Shown here: piece by piece, positions 34,023 through 40,679 of the stretch | Layout: each line of letters opens with the position of its first letter | How positions within the stretch are numbered: the stretch's first letter is position 1 | Notes under the pieces: model-generated | Seen by the model: only the letters and a program-made list of their open reading frames with translations | Databases searched by the model: none | Told to the model about the DNA's origin: nothing | Position numbers and translations under genes: made by a program | NCBI GenBank assembly: GCA_944391625.1 | Contig: CALXUG010000016.1 | Span: 1-52,018, forward strand | Origin: an uncultured Clostridia bacterium | Lineage (GTDB): Bacteria; Bacillota; Peptococcia; Peptococcales; Peptococcaceae | DNA: 52,018 nucleotides | Reading direction: 5' to 3'

Positions 34023-34287
34023 AATTGGTTCCTCCCTTGGAATATAACAATTGGTTTATAACAGAACAGGTTTCACTTGACTGAAAAAGAATTTGTATTT
34101 CTTGGTATAAATATAGTATAGTCTTGTCGATACAAAATGTAAAATGCTTATATTGAGTAGCTTGCTATACAATTTTGGCATAGCAGGTTAAAAAATTTGT
34201 CCGAATATCCCAATGCAACCGATAGTTGCCGGATAGTTGGTAGAAAAAAGGCCGATTTTTGTTACAATAAAGACAGGAGGTGGCGAT

Positions 34288-34899
34288 ATGACACTTGGAG
34301 AAAAACTAAAAGCATACAGAAGCAGCAAAGGAATATCGCAGGAGAAGGTGGCAGAGCTTGTGGGTGTGAGCCGACAGGCCGTAACAAAATGGGAGAATGA
34401 TCAGACCACACCCAGCTCGGATAATTTGATGGCTTTGGCATCTGTCTATGGCGTATCCTTAGATGAATTGGTTTCGGAAAAACAAAATACCCAAAAGCAA
34501 GATAAAAAGATATTGCACACAAATTTAACACTGATTGCAATTATTGCGCAGGTTTCTTTTTTGAATGCAGCCATGCAGCCATTTCAGTTTACCGACAATC
34601 CCACAATGAGGATACCGGAGCTGATTATCAAATTTGTACCGTTGCTGGCGGCCTCTGTTTGGATGGCGTTTAATCTGCGCTATGAGAAAAATCATATCCA
34701 GTATAGAAAAAATGTCAAAATTGAGCTATTGTATTGCTTAACACTGGCTGCAGCGGCAATGCTGGGATATTATACTGAATTGTATTTTCTGGGCACACTG
34801 ATGCTTATGGCAATAGCGCTGTGCTATATATTTGTGATGAATCCCAAATATATGAATCGGCAGTTGGTCGGAAAAAAGAAAGATAACTCTGCCGAATAG
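34288..34899 (+). CDS. XRE family regulator with membrane segments
   Basis: A 203-residue protein: an N-terminal HTH (LGEKLKAYRSSKGISQEKVA ... QAVTKWENDQT, about 3-40), then four hydrophobic segments (around 75-95, 105-125, 147-163, 166-188). Membrane-tethered XRE regulators usually sense envelope signals. GACAGGAGG is at the ideal distance from the ATG at 34288. It probably controls itself or the divergent flavodoxin gene. Confidence 0.88.
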   Translation: MTLGEKLKAYRSSKGISQEKVAELVGVSRQAVTKWENDQTTPSSDNLMALASVYGVSLDELVSEKQNTQKQDKKILHTNLTLIAIIAQVSFLNAAMQPFQFTDNPTMRIPELIIKFVPLLAASVWMAFNLRYEKNHIQYRKNVKIELLYCLTLAAAAMLGYYTELYFLGTLMLMAIALCYIFVMNPKYMNRQLVGKKKDNSAE

Positions 34900-35111
34900 A
34901 ATATGTAAACCTGCGCTACAATATCTTGGCATCTCGTGCAGTTATTTTTGCATAGCATAAGCAGGCTGAGGCATGTGACGGTATCATTTTAGATAGTCTG
35001 TATGCTGCCAATATTTTTCTGTGCAGCGCTCTTGCAGGGGCGTCTGTTAGATGATACAATTTAGTATCAATTAGTATCAGTTTGGAGGGAATGGGATGGA
35101 CGCACAAATAA
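34900..35111. other. intergenic region at the left edge of the accessory island
   Basis: No gene. Two direct copies of TAGTATCA (35061-35068 and 35072-35079 region), preceded by a GATACAAT, and a following TTTGGAGGGAATGGG ribosome-like site suggest the operator and start of the gene that is decayed at 35112. Confidence 0.4.
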
Positions 35112-35282
35112 AAGCTGTCCCACTATGGCGCAGAGGAGTTTTCCACCAAGCAGCTGGAACGGGACTTTGCCAACTGCGCTTACGCTACAATCCGCACCTT
35201 TGTGTTAAAACTATCCGACGCAGGGATATTGGAAGAACACATCTACGGCAATCGTAAGAAATATTGCTTAACAGTAACATAG
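35112..35282 (+). pseudogene. remnant of a winged-helix/HTH protein
   Basis: An open 56-codon tail without a start (a stop codon TAA sits at 35109-35111) reads KLSHYGAEEFSTKQLER, then a helix-turn-helix-like TIRTFVLKLSDAGILEE and a charged end (GNRKKYCLTVT). The upstream ribosome site and ATG at 35096 are in another frame, so the gene appears to be shortened by a frameshift or deletion. Confidence 0.5.
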
Positions 35283-35423
35283 ATGTGATTTAGTTAAGAT
35301 GGAGATATTTGTAGTTCTAACCAAAGTTTTAATTGACAGGCAAGCAAAATATATCTGAAAGCAGTAGTTATGAAGAAATGCATAGTATGTAAAAAAGCAG
35401 AGAGGATGTCAATCCGGTGGATA

Positions 35424-35452
35424 TTGCAAATTGTTTTTGCATATGCTATACT
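35424..35452 (+). promoter_or_regulatory. promoter of antitoxin RNA 1
   Basis: -35 TTGCAA (35424-35429), 17-bp spacer, -10 TATACT (35447-35452). The spacer region includes the palindrome TGCAAA-N5-TTTGCA, which is also present in units 2 and 3. Confidence 0.8.
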
Positions 35453-35458
35453 GTGGTT

Positions 35459-35531
35459 GTAAAAATAATTAGGGAAATAATTATTTCATGGCAACACAAA
35501 AACCCCAGTAGCGGCTACTACTGGGGTTTTA
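35459..35531 (+). ncRNA. type I antitoxin RNA 1
   Basis: A small RNA of about 73 nt from its own promoter to the 35499-35530 terminator. Its segment 35464-35497 is nearly the same sequence as the plus strand across toxin 1 (35607-35642), so it is complementary to the toxin 1 start region. It also shares the bidirectional terminator with the toxin mRNA, giving a second pairing site. Start site inferred. Confidence 0.75.
35499..35531. terminator. bidirectional terminator of TA unit 1
   Basis: AAAACCCCAGTAG (35499-35511) pairs with CTACTGGGGTTTT (35518-35530). A/T ends on both sides allow use by the antitoxin RNA (+) and toxin 1 mRNA (-). Confidence 0.85.
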
Positions 35532-35549
35532 TCTGTGCTGATTGCTGCA

Positions 35550-35633
35550 TTAAATTTTATCCAGCCACTTGCAAATGTAATATGCTATTACGCTTGCTAT
35601 GATAGAAATAATTAGGGAAATAACCAAATTCAA
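35550..35633 (-). CDS. type I toxin peptide 1 (Fst-like)
   Basis: A 27-residue hydrophobic peptide: MNLVISLIISIIASV, then IAYYICKWLDKI. A membrane helix followed by K-W-L-D and a basic residue matches the Fst/Ldr type I toxin pattern, which damages membranes. It starts with TTG at 35633, 8 bp behind AAGGGGG. A TATAAT on the minus strand at 35682-35687 may be its -10. Antitoxin RNA 1 covers the start region. Confidence 0.75.
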   Translation of the reverse strand: MNLVISLIISIIASVIAYYICKWLDKI

Positions 35634-35734
35634 TGACAACACCCCCTTTCCGTTGCCGGATTGGGTGCAGCAACGCTGCTTATTATAATATAATTGTATC
35701 AAAAATAGTACATAGAATATGCTGACTGGGGATA

Positions 35735-35763
35735 TTGCAAATCCTATTTGCATATGCTATACT
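35735..35763 (+). promoter_or_regulatory. promoter of antitoxin RNA 2
   Basis: -35 TTGCAA (35735-35740), 17 bp, -10 TATACT (35758-35763), with TGCAAA-N5-TTTGCA in place. Confidence 0.8.
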
Positions 35764-35769
35764 ATGCCT

Positions 35770-35850
35770 AGGCAAAAGAATTGCTATGAGCGCGATTCCA
35801 ATTTTTAGTAAGCGAAAATCCCCAGTACTGGCATACTGGGGATTTTCTTT
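35770..35850 (+). ncRNA. type I antitoxin RNA 2
   Basis: A small RNA of about 80 nt, from the unit 2 promoter to the 35815-35846 hairpin. Segment 35786-35808 (ATGAGCGCGATTCC...) corresponds to 35960-35980 across the toxin 2 start codon, so it can mask the toxin 2 initiation site. Confidence 0.75.
35815..35850. terminator. bidirectional terminator of TA unit 2
   Basis: AAAATCCCCAGTA (35815-35827) pairs with TACTGGGGATTTT (35834-35846), followed by T-rich sequence. Confidence 0.85.
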
Positions 35851-35883
35851 TTGCTTTTTTATAGTCTATGCAGACTAGGCTAG

Positions 35884-35973
35884 TTACCACTTTCTTCCGT
35901 TTAGCCATTTGCAGACATAATCACTAACTATGTTTGCCGCAACGGTAAGGAAAAATAATATGAGCGCATCCAA
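35884..35973 (-). CDS. type I toxin peptide 2 (Fst-like)
   Basis: A 29-residue peptide, MDALILFFLTVAANIV then SDYVCKWLNGRKW. TTG start at 35973, 7 bp behind GGAAGGGGGG (35981-35990). It has the same hydrophobic helix and CKWL ending as toxins 1 and 3. An extended -10 (TGATATAAT, 36023-36031) lies upstream on the minus strand, in the sequence duplicated before toxin 3. Confidence 0.75.
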   Translation of the reverse strand: MDALILFFLTVAANIVSDYVCKWLNGRKW

Positions 35974-36076
35974 TTTTTAGCCCCCCTTCCTGTCACCAGT
36001 ATCGGAGGCGGTAACGTTATAGATTATATCATACTTATCAAAATAATGGCAGAATAAAATGTATTTAACTGGGATA

Positions 36077-36105
36077 TTGCAAATTGTTTTTGCATATGCT
36101 ATACT
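36077..36105 (+). promoter_or_regulatory. promoter of antitoxin RNA 3
   Basis: -35 TTGCAA (36077-36082), 17 bp, -10 TATACT (36100-36105), with the conserved TGCAAA-N5-TTTGCA palindrome. Confidence 0.8.
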
Positions 36106-36111
36106 ATGCCT

Positions 36112-36187
36112 AGGCAATAAGAATTAGTGAGTGGTTCCTATTCTTAAGCAAAATACCCAGTAGTGGCCTCTACTGGGTATTTTTTTG
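36112..36187 (+). ncRNA. type I antitoxin RNA 3
   Basis: An RNA of about 75 nt ending at the 36151-36182 hairpin. Segment 36126-36149 corresponds to 36293-36315, across the toxin 3 start codon and up to its ribosome site. Confidence 0.75.
36151..36187. terminator. bidirectional terminator of TA unit 3
   Basis: AAATACCCAGTAG (36151-36163) pairs with CTACTGGGTATTT (36170-36182), followed by Ts. Confidence 0.85.
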
Positions 36188-36214
36188 TTCGTATGACCGA
36201 ACAAGTCAGGCTAA

Positions 36215-36307
36215 TTACCGTTTTTTATTACTGTCTAGCCATTTGCAGGTGATGTGACATACAATGCCTGCCGCAACAGTAACAATAAATGTGATAAGTG
36301 GTTCCAT
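36215..36307 (-). CDS. type I toxin peptide 3 (Fst-like)
   Basis: A 30-residue peptide, MEPLITFIVTVAAGIV then CHITCKWLDSNKKR: an N-terminal acidic residue and proline, a membrane helix, WLD and a basic tail, all typical of the Fst family. ATG start at 36307 behind GGAAGGGGGG. Promoter elements lie in the duplicated sequence upstream. This is the best-preserved toxin of the array. Confidence 0.8.
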   Translation of the reverse strand: MEPLITFIVTVAAGIVCHITCKWLDSNKKR

Positions 36308-36410
36308 TCCTAAGCCCCCCTTCCTGTCACCAGTATCGGAGGCGGTAACGCTATTGATTATATCATACTTATCAAAATAATGGCAGAATAAAATGTATTT
36401 AACTGGGATA

Positions 36411-36439
36411 TTGCAAATCCTGTTTGTATATGCGATACT
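36411..36439 (+). promoter_or_regulatory. promoter of orphan antitoxin RNA 4
   Basis: -35 TTGCAA (36411-36416), 17 bp, -10 GATACT (36434-36439). The -10 and the palindrome each carry one change compared with units 1-3, so activity may be lower. Confidence 0.6.
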
Positions 36440-36445
36440 ATACTT

Positions 36446-36522
36446 AGGCAAAAGAATTGTTTCGAGTGCAATTCGTGTTAAGACAAAAACCCCAGTAGCG
36501 GCTACTACTGGGGTTTTCTTTT
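36446..36522 (+). ncRNA. orphan type I antitoxin RNA 4
   Basis: An RNA of about 75 nt ending at the AAAACCCCAGTAG/CTACTGGGGTTTT hairpin (36486-36517), nearly the unit 1 terminator. Its specificity segment (about 36460-36483) matches none of the three toxins. Only a decayed toxin tail remains downstream. Confidence 0.6.
36486..36520. terminator. terminator of antitoxin RNA 4
   Basis: A 13-bp stem, 36486-36498 with 36505-36517, followed by TTTTCTTTTTG. Confidence 0.85.
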
Positions 36523-36534
36523 TGCTTTTTTATA

Positions 36535-36590
36535 GTTTTTGCAGACCAGTTACCGTTTGCTCTGTCATTTCATCATTTACAGATATCATG
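36535..36590 (-). pseudogene. decayed fourth toxin gene
   Basis: On the minus strand the sequence AAATGACAGAGCAAACGGTAA (split for reading: AAATGACAGAG and CAAACGGTAA) lines up with the end of toxins 2 and 3 (AAATGGCTAGACAG...). No ribosome site or hydrophobic helix remains, so the toxin is lost. Confidence 0.4.
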
Positions 36591-36595
36591 AAAAA

Positions 36596-36665
36596 ACTAA
36601 CAAAAAGCTAACGGTATAGCTAACGGAGAAACCCTATTGGTTGAGCGAAAGCTAACATAGCTAAC
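36596..36665. repeat. GCTAAC repeat cluster A
   Basis: ACTAAC at 36596 and GCTAAC at 36607, 36619, 36651 and 36660, spaced 9-12 bp inside pairs. The motif CCTATTGGTTGAGC (36633-36646) lies between the pairs. They look like iterons for a replication initiator or regulator. Confidence 0.65.
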
Positions 36666-36707
36666 GTTTTTCCGGAGGGATATGCACTTATAAAAAAATA
36701 AAAAATA

Positions 36708-36783
36708 AATAGTAGATTAGTAATAGATAGTGTATATAGTAGTATGTAATAGTATGTAGTAACGTATAGTAGTATATAGTAGG
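36708..36783. repeat. AT-rich TAGTA low-complexity repeat
   Basis: About a dozen near-copies of TAGTA/TAGTATGTA follow one another in AT-rich DNA. With flanking GCTAAC clusters this could be an unwinding element, but no function can be shown. Confidence 0.55.
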
Positions 36784-36841
36784 AGAAAGTGTTAATATTA
36801 CTTTTCTATCAAACTATAAATGAAATAATAATAAAATAAAT

Positions 36842-36907
36842 AAAAACAGAGATAAATAAGAGTTAAGTTTATTTCAACTTTATTCTTTATTACATCTCTG
36901 TTTTTTA
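36842..36907. terminator. hairpin with terminator features between the GCTAAC clusters
   Basis: AAAAACAGAGAT (36842-36853) pairs with ATCTCTGTTTTT (36894-36905) around a 40-nt AT-rich loop that can fold further. It may stop read-through from either direction. Confidence 0.6.
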
Positions 36908-36936
36908 TTTTTTTCTATAAGAAGCATGTAAAGTTT

Positions 36937-37036
36937 GTTAGCTGTGTTAGTTTGTTAGTTTTTCATGGTGTAAGCCTATTGGTTAAGCCATTGTTGGATA
37001 GCTAACAAATAGCTAACGTACAGAAAAAGTGTTAGC
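36937..37036. repeat. GCTAAC repeat cluster B
   Basis: GTTAGC at 36937 and 37031, GTTAGT at 36946 and 36954, and GCTAAC at 37001 and 37012. CCTATTGGTTAAGC (36975-36988) repeats the 36633-36646 motif with one change. The cluster ends 3 bp from the DUF927 gene's stop codon. Confidence 0.65.
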
Positions 37037-37038
37037 TA

Positions 37039-38979
37039 TTAAGAGATTTTTTGGAGTTCTGATGTTGTATCATAGTCTTCAACGGATTCTACGGAAAGAT
37101 ACAATTTAATAAAATTAGCTTTTACGCCAAAAATATTGCGCGAATGGGTCAGTCTTCCCTGACTGTTGCGCTCTACCAATTCCAGCTCTGCCCAGCGATG
37201 GACGATGGCGGTGTAGTTGTAGCCGTGCCGCTCCAGTTGGTCGGATAGTACTGATTTGTTAATCATCACATGGCTGCCGTCTTCGGCAATTTTGCCCCAG
37301 ATTTCGCCGTTTTGATCGCGGCGGAATCGATTGCTGCTGCGGGCGATTAAGTCACAGCAGAACTGATATGCCTGCCGGGCGCTGTCGATTTCTTCGTTGC
37401 GGCGCAGATAGGGCTGCACTTCGGCTATGGTGAGCGGTGCCTGGCCGGAAAAAATGCAGCCGCAGGCCAGTTGGTCAGCCAAAAGCAGGGCGGCCATGCT
37501 GGCAGCTTGTTTGTCGCTGGTGTCGCAGGCTGCTGACAGCTGCTGCTGCAATTGTGCAAACCGTTGCTGCAGCTGGGGCAGAGGCTGGGTTTGCACATAG
37601 GCTACAAACTCCGGCCCTGCCCAGCCGTAATTATGCCGCAGGATGTTGGCTGCGGCAAGACCATCGGCAAACAGCTTGCCGGTAGCTTCTACTTCCAGCA
37701 CCCGATTGCGAACGCCGTCACCGGAACGCTGATTGGTGATGGGCTGTTCACCGGTAAACAAAAAAGTATTGCGCCAGGTGGTCAGCGCTTCAATGCCGCC
37801 CTGGGCTTTGGCGCGGCTGCGGTCCATACCTTCGGTGAGCTGCATAATGAGGGCGTTGGTGTCGGTCCATTGCTGTTCTACTTGCTGCAGTTCATCGGCG
37901 GCAAAGGGCAGATGGTTCAAAAAAGCGGCGGTGCGGGCCATGGCATTGTTGGTCATATTTAATGTGCGCACCAGAGCGCCGTTTTCCGGATTGCCCCAGA
38001 TGCTCTGCGCCAGCATCAGGCTCAGGGTTTTGCCAAAGCCGGAGCGTCCCCACAGATGATATACATAGGGCAGTGCGCCCAGTGGTTCCAGCAGCACGCT
38101 GGACAAGGACGCCGCCATAGTCATGCGCAGAATAACATGGTGTTCGCTTTGCCGCAATTGTTCCACCAAATCAAACCATTGGTGCCAGTGGCCCTTGGTA
38201 TGAAATTGCTGGTATAACTGCTGAAATTCCGGTTCGGTGTCGCATTGCAAGGCGGTTGTATAGGGAAAAAATCTGTTGTCATGCCAACCCAGCTGGCAAG
38301 TGGTATGCACCCAGGGCAGCGCCTGGCTGTCCGGCCAGTCCTGCTGGCTGAGACTGACAGTTTGATGCAGATAGGCCACCAGATGGCGGGCGTTTTCGCT
38401 GCTGATGAGAATGCCGTGCCGCGCCAGCTGCACAATCTGTTTGCTGTCATAGCAGAGGGTGCAGGGCACTGTGATGGTGCGCCAGGCGGCATCGCGGTAA
38501 AAGGCCAGCTGCAGTTTTTCCTCGCCGGTTTGTTTGTTGATCAGCCGTTTGACGGGCAAAATGGGATGGGCGCAGGCGGTTTGCCGATGCAGCGTGCCAT
38601 CCTTTTGCAGCTGCTGCCGATAGACGCCGCTGTCGTTGGCAGTCCAGTCGCCGCAGCGCAGCACCAGCGGCCCGTCGGTAAATGCGGTGGTGTTGCTGTC
38701 GGCAATACCAGTGATATGTTGGTTTTGCTGCCGAATCCACTGGTCAAAGGTTTGATTAAACTGGGTCAGCCGTTTTTGCTGCCGAAAAATATCGCGCAGC
38801 TGGGTTAATAGCTGCTGTCGCGCCAGATTATCGGCAATGCTGCCGATGGTAGTAAATTGGGTGTCGCCAAATGAACCGCCTTTGCGGGCATAATCCAGCA
38901 AAATGGTGTCAGACTGGCGCTGACAGTCGGTTGGCGAAGGGTTGCTCTGCTTGCTGCAGAGATCTGTGTTTGTTTGCAT
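37039..38979 (-). CDS. DUF927 domain ATPase (plasmid/phage replication-type protein)
   Basis: A 646-residue protein with the DUF927 pattern: a Gln-rich N-terminal half, then LGALPYVYHLWGRSGFGKT with Walker A GRSGFGKT (311-318), a DE-containing stretch (LPFAADELQQVEQ), TEGMDRSRAKAQGG and TWRNTFLFTGEQPI. The C-terminal 150 residues look like a DNA-binding winged helix. DUF927 proteins occur in plasmids, prophages and integrative elements and are thought to act in DNA replication as helicase-like ATPases. GAAAGGAGCC precedes the ATG at 38979. Glutamine is very abundant and the GC content is higher than in the flanking AT-rich DNA. Confidence 0.85.
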   Translation of the reverse strand: MQTNTDLCSKQSNPSPTDCQRQSDTILLDYARKGGSFGDTQFTTIGSIADNLARQQLLTQLRDIFRQQKRLTQFNQTFDQWIRQQNQHITGIADSNTTAFTDGPLVLRCGDWTANDSGVYRQQLQKDGTLHRQTACAHPILPVKRLINKQTGEEKLQLAFYRDAAWRTITVPCTLCYDSKQIVQLARHGILISSENARHLVAYLHQTVSLSQQDWPDSQALPWVHTTCQLGWHDNRFFPYTTALQCDTEPEFQQLYQQFHTKGHWHQWFDLVEQLRQSEHHVILRMTMAASLSSVLLEPLGALPYVYHLWGRSGFGKTLSLMLAQSIWGNPENGALVRTLNMTNNAMARTAAFLNHLPFAADELQQVEQQWTDTNALIMQLTEGMDRSRAKAQGGIEALTTWRNTFLFTGEQPITNQRSGDGVRNRVLEVEATGKLFADGLAAANILRHNYGWAGPEFVAYVQTQPLPQLQQRFAQLQQQLSAACDTSDKQAASMAALLLADQLACGCIFSGQAPLTIAEVQPYLRRNEEIDSARQAYQFCCDLIARSSNRFRRDQNGEIWGKIAEDGSHVMINKSVLSDQLERHGYNYTAIVHRWAELELVERNSQGRLTHSRNIFGVKANFIKLYLSVESVEDYDTTSELQKIS

Positions 38980-39042
38980 AAGAGGCTCCTTTCTATGGCT
39001 CGTTTGCATTAGTTGCATGAATTTTGTCAATTTGTTATTAAG

Positions 39043-39142
39043 TTGCGCAATTTTTCTTGTGGCTACAGCATAACACATCTGTAATTACTTGGCAAGCAAT
39101 TTTGCGCAAACAGTTGACAAATGGTATGCAACAAGGTATGCT
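39043..39142. promoter_or_regulatory. divergent promoters and TTGCGCAA operators of the DUF927/XRE pair
   Basis: Rightward: TTGACA (39114-39119), 17 bp, TATGCT (39137-39142). Leftward: TTGCCA (39090-39095), 17 bp, TATGCT (39067-39072). The palindrome TTTGCGCAAA (39101-39110) lies between the two -35 elements, and TTGCGCAA recurs at 39043-39050 just after the leftward start point. The XRE protein is the obvious candidate to bind both. Confidence 0.75.
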
Positions 39143-39186
39143 GAAGATACCAAAACAGCGATTGCCAAAGGAAGGATGATGTTGTA

Positions 39187-39936
39187 ATGGCAAATGAGAA
39201 CGAGCAGCAGGGCGATTGGCAGGAAGATGAAGTAGCGCAGTGGACATCGACTGAGGGCCGTCATATGATAAGTAAGGGCCGCAATATTGGCTATTGGAAG
39301 AACGGCCGTTCATTGGAAGGAACGCTGGTGCCCATGCCGGTGTTTATGCGGTCGGCGCTGATGCAGGGCCGGCGGGAGGCGCTGGGGTTGACGCTGGAGG
39401 ATGTGGCGGAGAAGGTTGGCGTTAATAAATCCACCATTCAGCGGTATGAAAGCGGCAAAATTAAACGGATTCCCAACGATGTGCTGGATAAGCTGGAGGA
39501 ATTGTACGGCGCCAGTCTGCGGGAGGCCTGGGTGGATAATACCAAACAGCCGGAGCGCACCGAGCAGACCACGCCGGTATCTATTGTGCAGGAATATCCT
39601 GCCACGCTGGAGCAGCAGCTGCGGGAGAATCAGGATACAGTGCAGCATTTTCATTATGATATCACGGTGCAGCATGATGTATTGGAGCGCAATCCCGATC
39701 TGATGCATAGTGTGGAGGAGCTGGTGATGATTCTGGGGGATCTGGACCCTATCCAGAGAAATCTTGTGTATCGTTTAACCAATCAGTTCTCAATGCAAAA
39801 TCAATACCACCAGCATGTAATGGAGTCCTCGCGGTTTCACGGCGCAAGATTGATGTATGAGAAAGTGCGGGATATGGTGGACGAGCAGCAGCGGGAGGAA
39901 CTGGAGCAGTATCTGAATAGCGAGAATTTTACTTAA
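39187..39936 (+). CDS. XRE family regulator
   Basis: A 249-residue phage-repressor-like protein. HTH at about 58-108 (RREALGLTLEDVAEKVGVNK, then STIQRYESGKI). The N-terminal 50 residues are acidic and polar; the C-terminal half is helical and Gln/Glu-rich, probably for multimerisation. AAGGAAGGATGA lies 8 or more bp before the ATG. It is divergent from the DUF927 gene, and its terminator is now separated from it by the 3.5-kb cassette. Confidence 0.88.
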   Translation: MANENEQQGDWQEDEVAQWTSTEGRHMISKGRNIGYWKNGRSLEGTLVPMPVFMRSALMQGRREALGLTLEDVAEKVGVNKSTIQRYESGKIKRIPNDVLDKLEELYGASLREAWVDNTKQPERTEQTTPVSIVQEYPATLEQQLRENQDTVQHFHYDITVQHDVLERNPDLMHSVEELVMILGDLDPIQRNLVYRLTNQFSMQNQYHQHVMESSRFHGARLMYEKVRDMVDEQQREELEQYLNSENFT

Positions 39937-39940
39937 TTGG

Positions 39941-39966
39941 TGAAGTATCCATAAAAAGAATAAGCC
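39941..39966. repeat. left 26-bp direct repeat of the 3.5-kb cassette
   Basis: Starts TGAAGTATCCATAAAAAG and ends AATAAGCC; identical to 43482-43507. Here it is followed by cassette DNA, not by the terminator stem found after the right copy. Confidence 0.9.
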
Positions 39967-40041
39967 GTAAATTGAATATAGGATGGTTTTATTCTGATAA
40001 CCAAAAAATTCTAGTTTTTTCATTTGTGTAAGGTTACTATT

Positions 40042-40069
40042 TTGTCGGTAGAAAAGAGAATAGTAAAAT
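40042..40069 (+). promoter_or_regulatory. promoter of the ECF sigma operon
   Basis: -35 TTGTCG (40042-40047), 16-bp spacer, -10 TAAAAT (40064-40069), 83 bp before the TTG start. Confidence 0.55.
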
Positions 40070-40151
40070 TTTTGATTTTTTTGTCAGAAAACAATGTTTT
40101 GTAAAGAAATAGAGTAATGAGAAAAAATGAAAAAACTAGAGGTGACACATA

Positions 40152-40676
40152 TTGAATATTCTTAGTGTATGTCTTGCGTTAATTGAGGATAAAGCAGAAC
40201 AAGATAAATTTGAAGCGCTTTATTATCAATATCGAGGGTTGATGTATTATTGTGCTCAAAAGTTACTACATGATGAACATTTGGCTGAGGATGCGGTAAG
40301 CATTGCGTTTCTACAAGTTGCACAGAATATGGATAAAGTTGACGAAGTTATGTCGGCTAGTACGAAACGGTTAATGGTTACGATTGTAGAACGAAAGGCG
40401 ATGACATTATATCAGCGTCAACAGCGAGAATATAACCGTACAGTGGATATGGATGAAGTTATCTGTGAAGCCACTTCATTAGGTACAGAAGAAAATGCAT
40501 TGATGGATGCAATTCTTCAATTACCGTTAATATATCAACAGGTAATTTTATTGAAATATTCTAGAGGTTATAGTAGTAAAGAGATTGCCGCCATTTTAGA
40601 TTATACGGTGGCGCAAGTAGATCAGTTGTTAAGCAGAGGGCGTCGTCGGCTCAAAAAATTATTAGAGGCGGTGTAG
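40152..40676 (+). CDS. ECF-type RNA polymerase sigma factor
   Basis: A 174-residue sigma-70-family protein. Region 2 is FEALYYQYRGLMYYCAQKLL ... AEDAVSIAFLQVAQ (about 20-60). Region 4 is LPLIYQQVILLKYSRGYSSK followed by EIAAILDYTVAQVDQLLSRG (about 125-165), ending in a basic RRRLKKLL. It starts with TTG at 40152 behind AGAGGTGA. The next gene encodes its probable membrane anti-sigma partner. Targets may include the secreted-protein operon just downstream. Confidence 0.9.
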   Translation: MNILSVCLALIEDKAEQDKFEALYYQYRGLMYYCAQKLLHDEHLAEDAVSIAFLQVAQNMDKVDEVMSASTKRLMVTIVERKAMTLYQRQQREYNRTVDMDEVICEATSLGTEENALMDAILQLPLIYQQVILLKYSRGYSSKEIAAILDYTVAQVDQLLSRGRRRLKKLLEAV

Positions 40677-40679
40677 AGC

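Larger units (their letters stand above)
35979..36418. repeat. 106-bp direct repeat spanning the toxin promoters and next antitoxin promoter
   Basis: Copies at 35979-36084 and 36313-36418 differ at about two positions. Each carries the toxin ribosome site and promoter (-) and the -35 region of the next antitoxin RNA (+). This shows that the units arose by tandem duplication. Confidence 0.9.

Noticed and set aside
35371-35460. 30-codon hydrophobic reading frame on the plus strand across the antitoxin 1 promoter
   Set aside because: The equivalent frame is not kept in unit 2; its apparent hydrophobic coding comes from the promoter sequence.
35979-36418. Insertion-sequence ends
   Set aside because: The 106-bp repeats are direct, contain regulatory parts of the toxin units, and have no terminal inverted repeats or transposase.
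35420-36530. CRISPR-like array suggested by repeated blocks
   Set aside because: The units are about 330 bp, contain promoters, terminators and peptide genes, and have no regular short repeat-spacer pattern.
36393-36611. 72-codon frame across antitoxin RNA 4
   Set aside because: It runs through promoter and terminator and lacks a ribosome site.
38245-38808. 187-codon plus-strand frame opposite the DUF927 gene
   Set aside because: Shadow frame with no ribosome site; the minus-strand frame has the Walker motif and a good start.
39067-39142. Attachment site for a complete prophage
   Set aside because: No integrase, capsid, portal, terminase or lysis genes are in the window; the control region is only phage-like.
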